NCBI RefSeq assembly: GCF_947497045.1
Contig: NZ_CANMEU010000014.1
Coordinates: 1 to 64,000 of the forward strand
Length of the DNA stretch: 64,000 nt
Reading direction: 5' to 3'
Source of the DNA: an uncultured Tateyamaria sp.
GTDB lineage: Bacteria > Pseudomonadota > Alphaproteobacteria > Rhodobacterales > Rhodobacteraceae
In this document: positions 25,825-34,048 of the stretch, one piece after another
Numbering within the stretch: position 1 is the first letter of the stretch
Layout: every line of letters starts with the position of its first letter
The notes under the pieces: generated by a model
Told to the model about the DNA's origin: nothing
What the model saw: only the letters and a program-made list of their open reading frames with translations
Database searches by the model: none
Program-made: the position numbers and the translations under genes

Positions 25825-27307
25825 TGATCATCTCCTCCAGTGTCTCTTCACTCACGGTTGCGGGCTTCAGATCCTTGTGAATTTTGCCGCCTCGCAGGAT
25901 TAGAACGCGGTCTGCATGTGTATGGATCTCGCTGGCCTCATCGCTGATGAGAATGATGGCCATTCCCTTTGCGGCCAGATCACGCACAATTTCAAAAATG
26001 CCTGCCTTAGCGCCCACGTCCACGCCAACAGTGGGCGCATCGAGGATCAGAACTTTGGGGTTGGTCGCGAGCCATTTAGCCAAAACGATGCGTTGTTGAT
26101 TGCCGCCTGACAGTGACGACACAGGCAAGCGCGGGTCGCTGACCTTGGTTTTCAGCTGTGTGATCCACTCTGTGCACAAAGCGCTGAGGCGTTTGGGCGA
26201 GAGGTAGAAGGAAGGTTTCGCAAGATCATCAAGGACTGTTGAGGCCGTGTTTTTGATAATGGACTGGCTTTGCACCAGGCCAAGGTTCAAGCGGTCCTCG
26301 GAAACATAGGCTACCCCAGCCGCAATCGCATCGCGGCTGTTACGAAAGTTCACCGGTTTGCCGTCAATCAGGATTGCGCCTTCGTCAGCTTGCGTCATGC
26401 CAAAGAGTGACAGCGCAATTTCCGTGCGGCCTGATCCCATGAGGCCGGTCAATCCAAGGATTTCGCCGCGCCGTACCGAGAACGAGATGTCTTCGTATTC
26501 CGCATCACATGACAGGCCGCGCACTTCTATTGCGGTCTCCCCAAAGCTCTCAGTGCCACGGGGCTGCTCATTCAGGTCTAAGCCGGTCATCAGTGTGGAA
26601 AGCTTTTTCTGGGTCATCCCTTCGGTCGGGTAGGATCCAACGAAAGCACCATCGCGCAAGACTGTAACGCGCTCGCAGACGTCGAGCACTTCGGCCAGAC
26701 GGTGACTGACAAAGACAATTGAAATACCGTCCGCAGAAAGCTTGCGCACGATGTCTAGCAACGTCTGAGTTTCTTTGCGGGTAAGGGAAGCTGTCGGCTC
26801 ATCCATAAAGATGATCCGCGCATTCGCGTCCAGCACGCGGCAAATGGCGACCAATTGCCGTTTAGCAATACTGAGATCGCTCAGTTTGGCATGCGGATCC
26901 AACTTAACCCCCAGTCGCGTAATGATCTGTGCGGCGCGGTCGGTTTTTGCCGCAGTGTCACGCGATGCAAAAGGAGCCTTGATGAAGCTGTCAAAAGTGA
27001 TGTTTTCCGCAACTGTCAGGTCGGGAAACAGTGCAAGATCTTGCCAAATCACGTGCACGCCATGACGCTTTGCATCGGTCGGGGACACGCGCGCGGCAGA
27101 GGCGCTGTCATAAAAGCTGATCTGCGCGCCAGGCTCTGGCGTGTTCACCCCGTTGATCACTTTGATCAAGGTGCTTTTCCCACAGCCGTTCTCACCGGCA
27201 AGGCAGTGAACTTCACCCACTTTCAAATCGAAAGAAACATCCTCAAGCGCCACAAAGGCCCCGAATTTCTGGGTCACGTTTTGAGCGCGAAGTGCATAGT
27301 CCGGCAT
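25817..27307 (-). CDS. Sugar ABC transporter ATPase with two nucleotide-binding domains
   Basis: A 496-residue RbsA/MglA-type ATPase, taken from ATG MPDYALRAQNVTQ; the frame can extend 16 codons. Domain 1 has Walker A CLAGENGCGKSTLIK, signature LSDLSIAKRQLVAICRVL and Walker B IIFMDEPTASLT. Domain 2 has a degenerate Walker A (LTGLMGSGRTEIALSLFG) as usual in this family, signature LSGGNQQRIVLAKWLA and Walker B VLILDAPTVGVDVGAK, with Ala in place of the catalytic Glu. One active and one degenerate site is normal here. It powers sugar import with the two permeases. Confidence 0.94.
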   Translation of the reverse strand: MPDYALRAQNVTQKFGAFVALEDVSFDLKVGEVHCLAGENGCGKSTLIKVINGVNTPEPGAQISFYDSASAARVSPTDAKRHGVHVIWQDLALFPDLTVAENITFDSFIKAPFASRDTAAKTDRAAQIITRLGVKLDPHAKLSDLSIAKRQLVAICRVLDANARIIFMDEPTASLTRKETQTLLDIVRKLSADGISIVFVSHRLAEVLDVCERVTVLRDGAFVGSYPTEGMTQKKLSTLMTGLDLNEQPRGTESFGETAIEVRGLSCDAEYEDISFSVRRGEILGLTGLMGSGRTEIALSLFGMTQADEGAILIDGKPVNFRNSRDAIAAGVAYVSEDRLNLGLVQSQSIIKNTASTVLDDLAKPSFYLSPKRLSALCTEWITQLKTKVSDPRLPVSSLSGGNQQRIVLAKWLATNPKVLILDAPTVGVDVGAKAGIFEIVRDLAAKGMAIILISDEASEIHTHADRVLILRGGKIHKDLKPATVSEETLEEMINA

Positions 27308-27393
27308 TGAAATGCTCCATTGCAAAGACATGGACCAGCCAAATTGGATGGCCAAACAGGCTTTGCGAAATTGTGTAGGTGTTAGACAAGTCC

Positions 27394-27422
27394 GTGGGGC
27401 GCCTGTTGGTCAAGCGCCCCAC
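27394..27422 (-). promoter_or_regulatory. Strong intergenic hairpin between binding-protein and ATPase genes
   Basis: GTGGGGCGC and GCGCCCCAC form a perfect 9-bp GC-rich stem around an 11-nt loop, 29 bp after the binding-protein stop and before the ATPase start. No U-run follows. This is the usual place for an RNA structure that stabilises the binding-protein transcript or partly blocks read-through, so that more binding protein than ATPase is made. Confidence 0.6.
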
Positions 27423-27450
27423 GAGTCAGGCTTGGGAGAAACCTGTTAGA

Positions 27451-28437
27451 TCAAAGGCCCATCTCAGCAAGGGCATCAACCGTGTCCTTGCTGAGCGCGA
27501 GCGGCTTGTTGGCAAAGATATTGTTGCCTTCAAGCACGATCTCGCCAAGCAGTGGAAGATCGGCTCCGTCGGTGATTTCACCACCTTCAACAAGCATATT
27601 GCCAAGCTCGACGAATACCTTGCCAGCCTCAAGTGGGCTCCAGACGAAACCGCCTGTGATCGCGCCATCATGGACCAGCTGACGGCCCTGACCTGCAGAA
27701 AACAGCCCAACGACAGCAACTTCACCGGACAGACCGCGTTCCTCAACGGCGCGTGCTGCTCCGATCGGGCCTTGGCTGCCAAATGCTAGAATACCCGCCA
27801 AGTCGGGGTTTGCACGCATCAGATCCAATGTCGTGTTGCGGCTGTCGTCAACGCTTTCAGCAACGCCAAATCGTTCAGCAACTTGGGTCATGTCCGGGCA
27901 GTTTTCTTCGAGGTAGGCAACTGCTGCATCCGCCCAAGCGTTATGAGCCGGAACGGTCAATCCGCCGACGTAAACGGCATAACCACCTTCACAGCCTGTT
28001 GCTTCTTGGAACAATTCGGCATGAGCCACGCCCAGATCGTTTGAAGATACCAGTTCAAAGTTGAAGTCGTTGTTTACTGTGTCTGGTGATTCATGGGTAA
28101 TGACTTTGATGCCAGCTGCGCGAGCTCGCTCAAGAACTGGTTCAAGCACTTGCGCATCGTTTGGCACAACGCCGATGACGTCGACGCCGCGGGCAATGAG
28201 GTCTTCGATCGCGCGGACCTGTAGAGCAGGGTCATCGCTAGTCGGGCCGACCATAAAGGCGTTGATGCCTAACTCTTCTGCGCGCTGTTCGATGCCTGCT
28301 TCCATCGCATTGAACCACGGAATACCGCCAATTTTTACGACCACGCCGATGGTGGTTTCTGCCGAAACGGCAAGCGGGGCCGTAGTAAATAAAGCAACAG
28401 CCGCAACTGTGCTCATGAATTTCGAAATGCCTTTCAT
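27451..28437 (-). CDS. Periplasmic sugar-binding protein of the ABC transporter
   Basis: A 328-residue ribose-type (periplasmic-binding-protein-like) protein, from ATG MKGISKFMSTVAAVALFTTA behind GGGAGGACGCC. The signal peptide is cut near AVSA-ETT. The mature protein has IGVVVKIGGIPWFNAMEAGI, VDVIGVVPNDAQVLEPVLERA, IKVITHESPDTVNNDFNF and, late, AGILAFGSQGPIGAARAVEE, the alternating strand-helix pattern of this family. The N-terminal half resembles sugar or autoinducer-type ligand-binding proteins. It is first in the operon and directly downstream of the LacI operators. Confidence 0.93.
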   Translation of the reverse strand: MKGISKFMSTVAAVALFTTAPLAVSAETTIGVVVKIGGIPWFNAMEAGIEQRAEELGINAFMVGPTSDDPALQVRAIEDLIARGVDVIGVVPNDAQVLEPVLERARAAGIKVITHESPDTVNNDFNFELVSSNDLGVAHAELFQEATGCEGGYAVYVGGLTVPAHNAWADAAVAYLEENCPDMTQVAERFGVAESVDDSRNTTLDLMRANPDLAGILAFGSQGPIGAARAVEERGLSGEVAVVGLFSAGQGRQLVHDGAITGGFVWSPLEAGKVFVELGNMLVEGGEITDGADLPLLGEIVLEGNNIFANKPLALSKDTVDALAEMGL

Positions 28438-28474
28438 GGCGTCCTCCCTATAACCGACCTCCCGCCGGTTTATT

Positions 28475-28512
28475 GCACAATCGATCACGCATCAATGCAC
28501 AATCGATTGTGC
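28475..28512. promoter_or_regulatory. Tandem LacI-type operators between binding-protein gene and regulator
   Basis: GCACAATCGATTGTGC at 28497-28512 is a perfect 16-bp palindrome with a central C-G step, as LacI-family operators have. A second copy, GCACAATCGATCACGC at 28475-28490, keeps the left half and centre with a degenerate right half. The centres are 22 bp apart, two helical turns, so two dimers could bind the same face. They lie in the divergent region between the sugar operon and the lacI-family gene and would repress both. Sugar-induced release is the normal mode for this family. Confidence 0.8.
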
Positions 28513-28560
28513 TACGTTGCGCAATTGCCCACGAAGTGTCAATATCTTTTAGAAATCTTA

Positions 28561-29574
28561 ATGCGGATGCGGGCTTTGGCGGATCAAAACACCAAGAAAA
28601 CAACGATCTATGACCTCGCGCAGTTGGCGGGGACGTCTGCGGGCACTGTCAGCGCTGTGTTGAACGGCAACTGGAAAAAGCGTCGAATCAGCGAGAAATT
28701 GGCTACCAAGGTGCGCAACCTTGCGGATGAACACGGCTATGCTCTCAACATGCAGGCGAGCACCTTGCGCAAAGAAAAATCGGGCATCATCGGTATGGTG
28801 GTTCCGATGTATGATAACCGCTATTTCAGTTCCATTGCGCAAACTTTTGAAAAAATGGCGCGCGCGGCCGGGTATTTTCCGATCGTGACTTGTACACAGC
28901 GTGATCCCGAACTCGAGTTAACCGCTGCGCGCACGATGCTGGCCTATCAAGTCGAATACCTGATCTGCACGGGTGCCACCGATCCGGACAAAATCCATGA
29001 TCTGTGCGCGCCAGCGGGTGTGCCGACACTGAACTTGGATCTTCCCGGTAAAAAGGCATCTTCTGTCATTTCAAATAACTATGCGGGCGCGTTCAAACTA
29101 ACCCAGAAGATTCTGGCGGCTGCCTCGGAGCGATCGCAAGGGTCGCTATTTGTGGGTGGGCGCGAGGCGGATCACAACACCCAAGAAAGGATCAGAGGTT
29201 TTAGGGATGCGCATGCGGAGATCGGGATAACAGTTACAGAGGGTCAAATTCTGGCCTGTGGATATGCATCGGAAAAAGCTTCTGCCGCTCTATCGACTTT
29301 CCTGAAAGATGCCGTTGAGCCTCCTGCGGCGATGTTTGTTAATTCGACAATTTCGCTCGAGGGTGTGGTAACCAGTCTTCGTGAAAAAGACCGTGCGCTT
29401 CAGGATAACATCGTGATCGGATGTTTTGACTGGGATCCGTTTGCGGCTCTTTTGGGGGACCACATTTTTATGGTGCGTCAAGATGTGGAAACGATGATGA
29501 ACGCAGTGTTTTCGATGATCAACGAAGGCAATCACGACGAGCTTCGCACGATTGAAGTACCTCCGATCTTGTGA
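28561..29574 (+). CDS. LacI-family transcriptional regulator
   Basis: A 337-residue regulator. The N-terminal HTH reads TTIYDLAQLAGTSAGTVSAVLNG, followed by KKRRISEKLATKVRNLADEHGYALN, including the hinge region. The rest is a periplasmic-binding-like effector domain (GIIGMVVPMYDNRYFSS, VPTLNLDLP, PAAMFVNSTISLEGVV, VIGCFDWDPFAAL). A longer frame starts at 28495 inside the operators, so I take the ATG at 28561 (another lies 6 bp later); no good ribosome-binding site is visible for either. It faces away from the operon it most likely controls. Confidence 0.9.
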   Translation: MRMRALADQNTKKTTIYDLAQLAGTSAGTVSAVLNGNWKKRRISEKLATKVRNLADEHGYALNMQASTLRKEKSGIIGMVVPMYDNRYFSSIAQTFEKMARAAGYFPIVTCTQRDPELELTAARTMLAYQVEYLICTGATDPDKIHDLCAPAGVPTLNLDLPGKKASSVISNNYAGAFKLTQKILAAASERSQGSLFVGGREADHNTQERIRGFRDAHAEIGITVTEGQILACGYASEKASAALSTFLKDAVEPPAAMFVNSTISLEGVVTSLREKDRALQDNIVIGCFDWDPFAALLGDHIFMVRQDVETMMNAVFSMINEGNHDELRTIEVPPIL

Positions 29575-29735
29575 AGTCCGGGCCTCGCTAGAACGTCCCG
29601 AAGCTCAAAGCGGTTTGCGGGGCTCAAGCCGCGCAATGTACATATAATTTTCCCAGGGGGTCGATTAAGTATCTATAATATAAACAAATTTTATGTGAAC
29701 TCGCGGTGAAGCGCAATTTCGATAGCTTTTGTTTA

Positions 29736-30746
29736 TCAGGGCGATGATGCTCCTTCCACAAGTTTTACGCGGAACACTTCAGCAGGCGTTTGATAGCCCA
29801 GACACTTTCTGGGGGTGGCGTTGAGGCGGTCGCAAATCGACTTCAAATATCGATTTGTGAATGACGTTGGATCAGACTTGCGGGGAAGGTAACGGCGCAG
29901 ACGATTGTTGGTGTTCTCAACAGTACCCTTTTGCCAAGGAGCGGACGGGTCGCAGAACCACGGATCAGCGCCAAGACCGTCCTTCATATGCTGCCAGGCA
30001 CTGAACTCTGTTCCACGATCAAAGGTGATCGATTGGCGAGCATGGGCTGGGAGGGACGACAGGCTATTAATCAGGCCTTCCATCACTGGCTTGGAGTGTC
30101 TGTCGGGGTTCTTCAGAACGAGTGCGAACCGACTAACGCGCTCGACCAATGATGTGACATTCGCCTTGCCAAATTCCTTTCGGAACATGACCAGATCACA
30201 CTCCCAATGTCCGAACTCAGTGCGATCCCCAACGACATCAGGACGGTGTTTTATGGCCAGTTCATCAAGGAATTTGCGCCCATGATGCTTACGCATCCCG
30301 CGCGGCCTGCGGTTACGCCGATGACGTGGTAGATGCTGATAGAACTTCTCAGCACGGCCATCCTTTGAATAAGCGTAACGGTAGATCGTCTCGTGACTGA
30401 CGCGCATTGGATGACGCTCCAGCCGCATGCGCCCAGCAATCTGTTCAGGCGACCAGCCCACATCAAAACCACTTCGCACAGCGGCCATGATCTCAGGATA
30501 GCGGATCAGTTTGCGATGCACCGCGCGACGCTGTTCGTATTTGTCCTGCGCATTCATAGCATGGTAGCCATTCAGCTGCGGTAGCTCGGTATCAGAATAG
30601 TAGTTCCGCTTGATCTCACGATGAATTGTCGATCGGTCACGCCCAAGCGTTTCAGCGATCTTGGTCTTTGTTGCTTTCGCCTGAAGCATCGTTGCTAAGA
30701 TTCTGCGTTCATCCAGGCTTAATTTGCGGTAGGGTTGTCTCATCAC
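29736..30746 (-). CDS. IS30-family transposase
   Basis: A 336-residue IS30-type transposase. The N-terminal HTH (RKLSLDERRILATMLQAKATKTKIAETLGRDRSTIHREI) is split here as two parts: an LSLDERR start and a GRDRSTIHREIKRN recognition helix. The DDE catalytic core shows HWECDLVMF, TFDRGTEFSAW and the late Glu in PWQKGTVENTNNRLRRYLP. The gene is intact. I could not find convincing terminal inverted repeats or a target duplication, so element borders are not given. It separates the sugar cluster from the defence region and suggests past rearrangement. Confidence 0.9.
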   Translation of the reverse strand: MMRQPYRKLSLDERRILATMLQAKATKTKIAETLGRDRSTIHREIKRNYYSDTELPQLNGYHAMNAQDKYEQRRAVHRKLIRYPEIMAAVRSGFDVGWSPEQIAGRMRLERHPMRVSHETIYRYAYSKDGRAEKFYQHLPRHRRNRRPRGMRKHHGRKFLDELAIKHRPDVVGDRTEFGHWECDLVMFRKEFGKANVTSLVERVSRFALVLKNPDRHSKPVMEGLINSLSSLPAHARQSITFDRGTEFSAWQHMKDGLGADPWFCDPSAPWQKGTVENTNNRLRRYLPRKSDPTSFTNRYLKSICDRLNATPRKCLGYQTPAEVFRVKLVEGASSP

Positions 30747-30877
30747 ATCCTCCTGATCTGCATCAAGAATTTATCTAGTGATGCAATCCAAAATGGAATG
30801 TGCCCTTAGGGAAGAGAAAAATCGTATAATGAAGTTTATGTTAAATTTTTGAGGTCTGGTCAGGTATTCAAATAGTT

Positions 30878-32107
30878 TCAAATTCCTATAGCGCCCTCAA
30901 TTGCTTTGCGGATGAAGGTGCGACCAGAGCCTGAGGCATTTTGGAATTCAGTTGAGGAGAAATCGATCTCTTTGGCTGGGGTCAGAATTTTTTCGAAATA
31001 CCCAGAGCTTATGTTCCTCTCTTCAAACGCATCCGATGCTAGCTTTCGCAGTATATCGAAAATGGCTTGCACACCTATGGTCCGAAAGATGTAAGAACCC
31101 TCGTTCGCGTTTTCCCAAAAAACACTATCTGCCGCTTTTAGATAGTTTAGCACCATCTTGAAGATCACAGCATCGTTGCCTTCGACGTAAGCGCTTCTCA
31201 GAGGAGATTTGTCCTTGGGGCCTTCCAAAAGCACATCTCTGGTATGAGCGTCGCCTTCGCGCATTAGATTGGCGTCTCGCTTTGGGTTACTCGAATAGAG
31301 TCTCATAATTCCGTCAACCGCAACGGCAGTCGAAATGCGCCATGTGGCTTCAGAGGCAATCTTCTCTAACTTAGAGTCTCGCTTTGGCGCGACCATGATA
31401 CGGCCTCGCAAGGGTGAGTCCGTATCCGTTGCTAGCTTTCGGGCAAAAAAGACGGCCAATTTGTCTGGAGTCCAATACTCTTCTGGCTCGTCGGAAACAT
31501 TATATCCAAATAGTTCAAACGTTAGACTGCGATCTACTCGCTTCTGTGTGGAGTTAATCGTTGCAAAGATTTGGGCTTGCAGGGCTTTGGGAAGGTCTAT
31601 GAAGACGGAACAAATCAGGTTCATGCTCTGCAGAGCTTCTGGATTAGCTTTTGCAAAAGAGAACAACCTGTGTTGACCATCAATCACTGCCGCAAGCTTT
31701 GCTTCCGATGGGATCGTCAGTTTGTGACAACCGTCATCTAACACCTGAACGCTCCATGCACTGGAGACAGCGCCGGACTCCTCGCCTTCTTCCGCCGCGA
31801 TATCTTCATTCTCGGCTTGGTCAAATCCGGTCTCTCGGTCGTAGTTCGCAGCGACAATGATTGAGTTCGGAAAGGCTGCATCGACACGATTAATGTAAGC
31901 AGCGATTTCTGATAGGCGGTTATCCTTTATCACCCGTTGTGTACCTTCAAGCGAATAGCCCACTCCGTCTGGATTAAGAGATGCGCTCATCCTGTCGCTT
32001 GCGCAGACGCGAAGCAACAGCTCGGCTGGAAGTACAGCAACATAAAAACTGCCGAGACGCTGATCGACCCGTAAAGCGGGTATTGTAACAGGGAATTGAA
32101 TATCCAT
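30878..32107 (-). CDS. DGQHR-domain protein (distant DndB relative)
   Basis: A 409-residue protein with the DGQHR motif in AVIDGQHRLFSFAKA at residues 143-147. It is followed by FIDLPKALQAQIFATINSTQKRVD, which matches the ParB/Srx-like fold shared with DndB. An acidic insert (residues ~97-113) precedes the core. It starts one base inside the stop of the small membrane-protein gene upstream (TAATG), so the two are coupled. It differs from the true DndB further along in sequence and length. DGQHR proteins often sit in defence islands; DndB represses dnd transcription, but this protein's partner is unknown. Confidence 0.75.
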   Translation of the reverse strand: MDIQFPVTIPALRVDQRLGSFYVAVLPAELLLRVCASDRMSASLNPDGVGYSLEGTQRVIKDNRLSEIAAYINRVDAAFPNSIIVAANYDRETGFDQAENEDIAAEEGEESGAVSSAWSVQVLDDGCHKLTIPSEAKLAAVIDGQHRLFSFAKANPEALQSMNLICSVFIDLPKALQAQIFATINSTQKRVDRSLTFELFGYNVSDEPEEYWTPDKLAVFFARKLATDTDSPLRGRIMVAPKRDSKLEKIASEATWRISTAVAVDGIMRLYSSNPKRDANLMREGDAHTRDVLLEGPKDKSPLRSAYVEGNDAVIFKMVLNYLKAADSVFWENANEGSYIFRTIGVQAIFDILRKLASDAFEERNISSGYFEKILTPAKEIDFSSTEFQNASGSGRTFIRKAIEGAIGI

Positions 32108-32649
32108 TAATCTACCTTAAACTCATTTAAGTTACCCTTTATGGTTCGGGCAGTACTCCCGCCAGCAGCGGCATCGATGGGAGCATTTCTATAGGTCAAG
32201 TCGTCTCCATTCGTGAACCACCAAAACCAAACTGCTAGAATGCCAAAGCCAATCGCGGCGTAGAGGCATAGTATAGGGTGAAGTGAAAAGAATGCTGCAA
32301 TGAGACCAACTCCCACGAAGGAAGGAATACATACAAGTAGCGAAAATGATATTAGGATCTTGTCCGAACTATCAGTCGACTTCAATATTAACTGAAGGGA
32401 AGCAGAGCCGATCAGTGCAGGAAAAAAGGTAGACAAGGCCGTAAGAAGACCATCAACTTTCCAGTTTTGATTGAGTTGGCTCTTCGCAACCTCAACCCAG
32501 ATCCCTAGCCCACCCAAAACAACGATTGCGAGAATAAAATAAAATACGAAGGGCACACTTTTGAACGGTGCGAAAGTACGCCGCCGCATTTCGCGACCTA
32601 GATACTGCCAATCACCCAGTTGGTCGGGGTTCGTGTCTTTGCTACTCAA
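32107..32649 (-). CDS. Small membrane protein coupled to the DGQHR protein; its upstream region is disrupted by an IS
   Basis: A 180-residue protein starting at TTG (M-S-S-K-D-T-N). It has at least three hydrophobic segments: VPFVFYFILAIVVLGGLGIW, ILISFSLLVCIPSFVGVGLIA and LCLYAAIGFGILAVWFWWF. A cytosolic N-terminus carries REMRRRTF. No family is recognised. Joining the sequence across the adjacent IS3 element restores AGAGGAAGG directly before this TTG, with an in-frame stop further up. This TTG is therefore the native start, and the element has removed the native ribosome-binding site and promoter. Expression of this gene and the coupled DGQHR gene is probably reduced or driven from the IS end. 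Confidence 0.65.
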   Translation of the reverse strand: MSSKDTNPDQLGDWQYLGREMRRRTFAPFKSVPFVFYFILAIVVLGGLGIWVEVAKSQLNQNWKVDGLLTALSTFFPALIGSASLQLILKSTDSSDKILISFSLLVCIPSFVGVGLIAAFFSLHPILCLYAAIGFGILAVWFWWFTNGDDLTYRNAPIDAAAGGSTARTIKGNLNEFKVD

Positions 32650-32693
32650 TTGCCTGAGCTACTCCCCATTTGTTGGACAGTTTCCAGCGTAAA

Positions 32694-33557
32694 TTAAGCT
32701 ACTTTTTGGGCCTGCTGATCGGGGTTAGTTGTTTCAATTCGCTGCCAGTAGATCACGGCAGGTGGTTTGCCGCCAAGGGCGGAATGTGGGCGCTTGTCAT
32801 TGTAGAAGTCGATCCACTTCCTGACGCCTGCCTTCGCCTCTGATCCGGTTTCCCAGGCATGCAGGTACACGCATTCATATTTCAAAGACCGCCAGAGCCG
32901 TTCGACGAAGATGTTGTCGAGGAAACGGCCTTTGCCATCCATCGAGATGCGCACGTTTGATCGTCGCAGCCGGTCTGTCCAAGCAAACGACGTAAACTGG
33001 CTGCCCTGATCTGTGTTCATAATGTCCGGCGGGCCGAACTTGTGAATGGCCTCATTCAAGGCATCAACGCAAAACTCGGCTTCCAATGTGTTTGAGATAC
33101 GCCAGGTCAGAACCTTGCGGGTGTGCCAGTCCATGATCGCGACCAGATATAGAAAGCCACGCCGCATCGGCAGGTAGGTGATGTCTGCACACCAGACCTG
33201 ATTGGGCCGATCAACGCGCAACCCGCGCAGCAAATAGGGGTATATCTTGTGCCCCTTTGCCGCCTTGCTGGTGTTGGGCTTCTGATAGATCGGCATCAAA
33301 CCCATTAGCCGCATGAGACGGCGGATGCGCTTCTCGTTCACGAAATGATCCTCATTGCGCAGGTGCCAGGTCATCTGGCGCACGCCGTAGAAAGGCGTCT
33401 CCAGGAACTGCTTGTCGATCACACGCATCAGATCGAGGTTCATCTCACTCTCGCCCTTTGGCTCATAGTAAAATGACGACCGTGAGATCGACAGCAGCGC
33501 ACATTGTTTGCCAACTGACAGGCCAGGCAGGTTCGGCTCAATCATCCTACACCTCAC
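32694..33557 (-). CDS. IS3-family transposase, OrfB (catalytic)
   Basis: A 287-residue integrase-core protein. It has the DDE residues in QVWCADITYLPM, DIMNTDQGSQFTSFAW and DNIFVERLWRSLKYE, and the HTH_21-like N-terminal stretch FYGVRQMTWHLRNE. It begins with GTG overlapping the orfA stop. As in other IS3 elements, a fusion protein may be made by frameshifting near this junction, although no slippery site was verified. Full length and apparently functional. Confidence 0.93.
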   Translation of the reverse strand: MRCRMIEPNLPGLSVGKQCALLSISRSSFYYEPKGESEMNLDLMRVIDKQFLETPFYGVRQMTWHLRNEDHFVNEKRIRRLMRLMGLMPIYQKPNTSKAAKGHKIYPYLLRGLRVDRPNQVWCADITYLPMRRGFLYLVAIMDWHTRKVLTWRISNTLEAEFCVDALNEAIHKFGPPDIMNTDQGSQFTSFAWTDRLRRSNVRISMDGKGRFLDNIFVERLWRSLKYECVYLHAWETGSEAKAGVRKWIDFYNDKRPHSALGGKPPAVIYWQRIETTNPDQQAQKVA

Positions 33558-33847
33558 TAGCCGGTCCAGGGTTTGAGCTTTCTTGCCAAAAAATCGTTGG
33601 CGACGGCCAACTCCCCGATCTTGGCATGGAGGTCTTTGACCTGCTCTTCATCAACTTCCGGTGCCTTCCGGCCGCCACGGTCAAATACGCCTGACGCGCC
33701 TTCAAGCAAGGCACGCTTCCATTGATGGATCATCGTTGGATGGACGCCGAACCGACTGGCCAGTTCGCTGACCGTTTCCTCGCCCTTCAGCGCCTCTAAT
33801 GCCACCTTGGCCTTGAACTCTGGGTGATGTTGCTTCCGTTTCGACAT
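33557..33847 (-). CDS. IS3-family transposase, OrfA (HTH)
   Basis: A 96-residue DNA-binding subunit. The HTH is in EFKAKVALEALKGEETVSEL and ASRFGVHPTMIHQWKRALLE, and a leucine-zipper-like helix follows (VKDLHAKIGELAVANDFL). It starts at ATG with AAGGAGATCAGC upstream and ends at the orfB start. It recognises the element's ends together with OrfB. Confidence 0.92.
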   Translation of the reverse strand: MSKRKQHHPEFKAKVALEALKGEETVSELASRFGVHPTMIHQWKRALLEGASGVFDRGGRKAPEVDEEQVKDLHAKIGELAVANDFLARKLKPWTG

Positions 33848-34048
33848 TGCTGATCTCCTTCGTGTTGAAGATCAGCAGACAACAAATAACAGCTTACGTC
33901 AGTGTCCGAATTTCAGGGGGTAGCTCAGCCTTCCTCTCGCTGAATGGCGTTGTGCGCGACGAAAGTGCGAACGAGACTATGCTGCACCAAACTATCGCAC
34001 CAATGCCAAGTTCGACGCGGATTCATCCCAAGCTCCCCGCAACCTTGT

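Larger units (their letters stand above)
32655..33927 (-). mobile_element. Complete IS3-family insertion sequence
   Basis: A 1273-bp element with orfA and orfB. Its ends are imperfect inverted repeats beginning TGAGCTACTCCCC (left) and, read from the other strand, TGAGCTACCCCCT (right). A 3-bp direct repeat, GCC, flanks both sides (32652-32654 and 33928-33930), the duplication size usual for IS3. Both ORFs are intact, so it may still be mobile. It has inserted between the ribosome-binding site and start codon of the small membrane-protein gene. Confidence 0.88.

Noticed and set aside
29575-30877. Terminal inverted repeats of the IS30 element
   Set aside because: Compared both flanks of the transposase gene; only scattered matches (for example TTTTG blocks), not a convincing repeat or target duplication.
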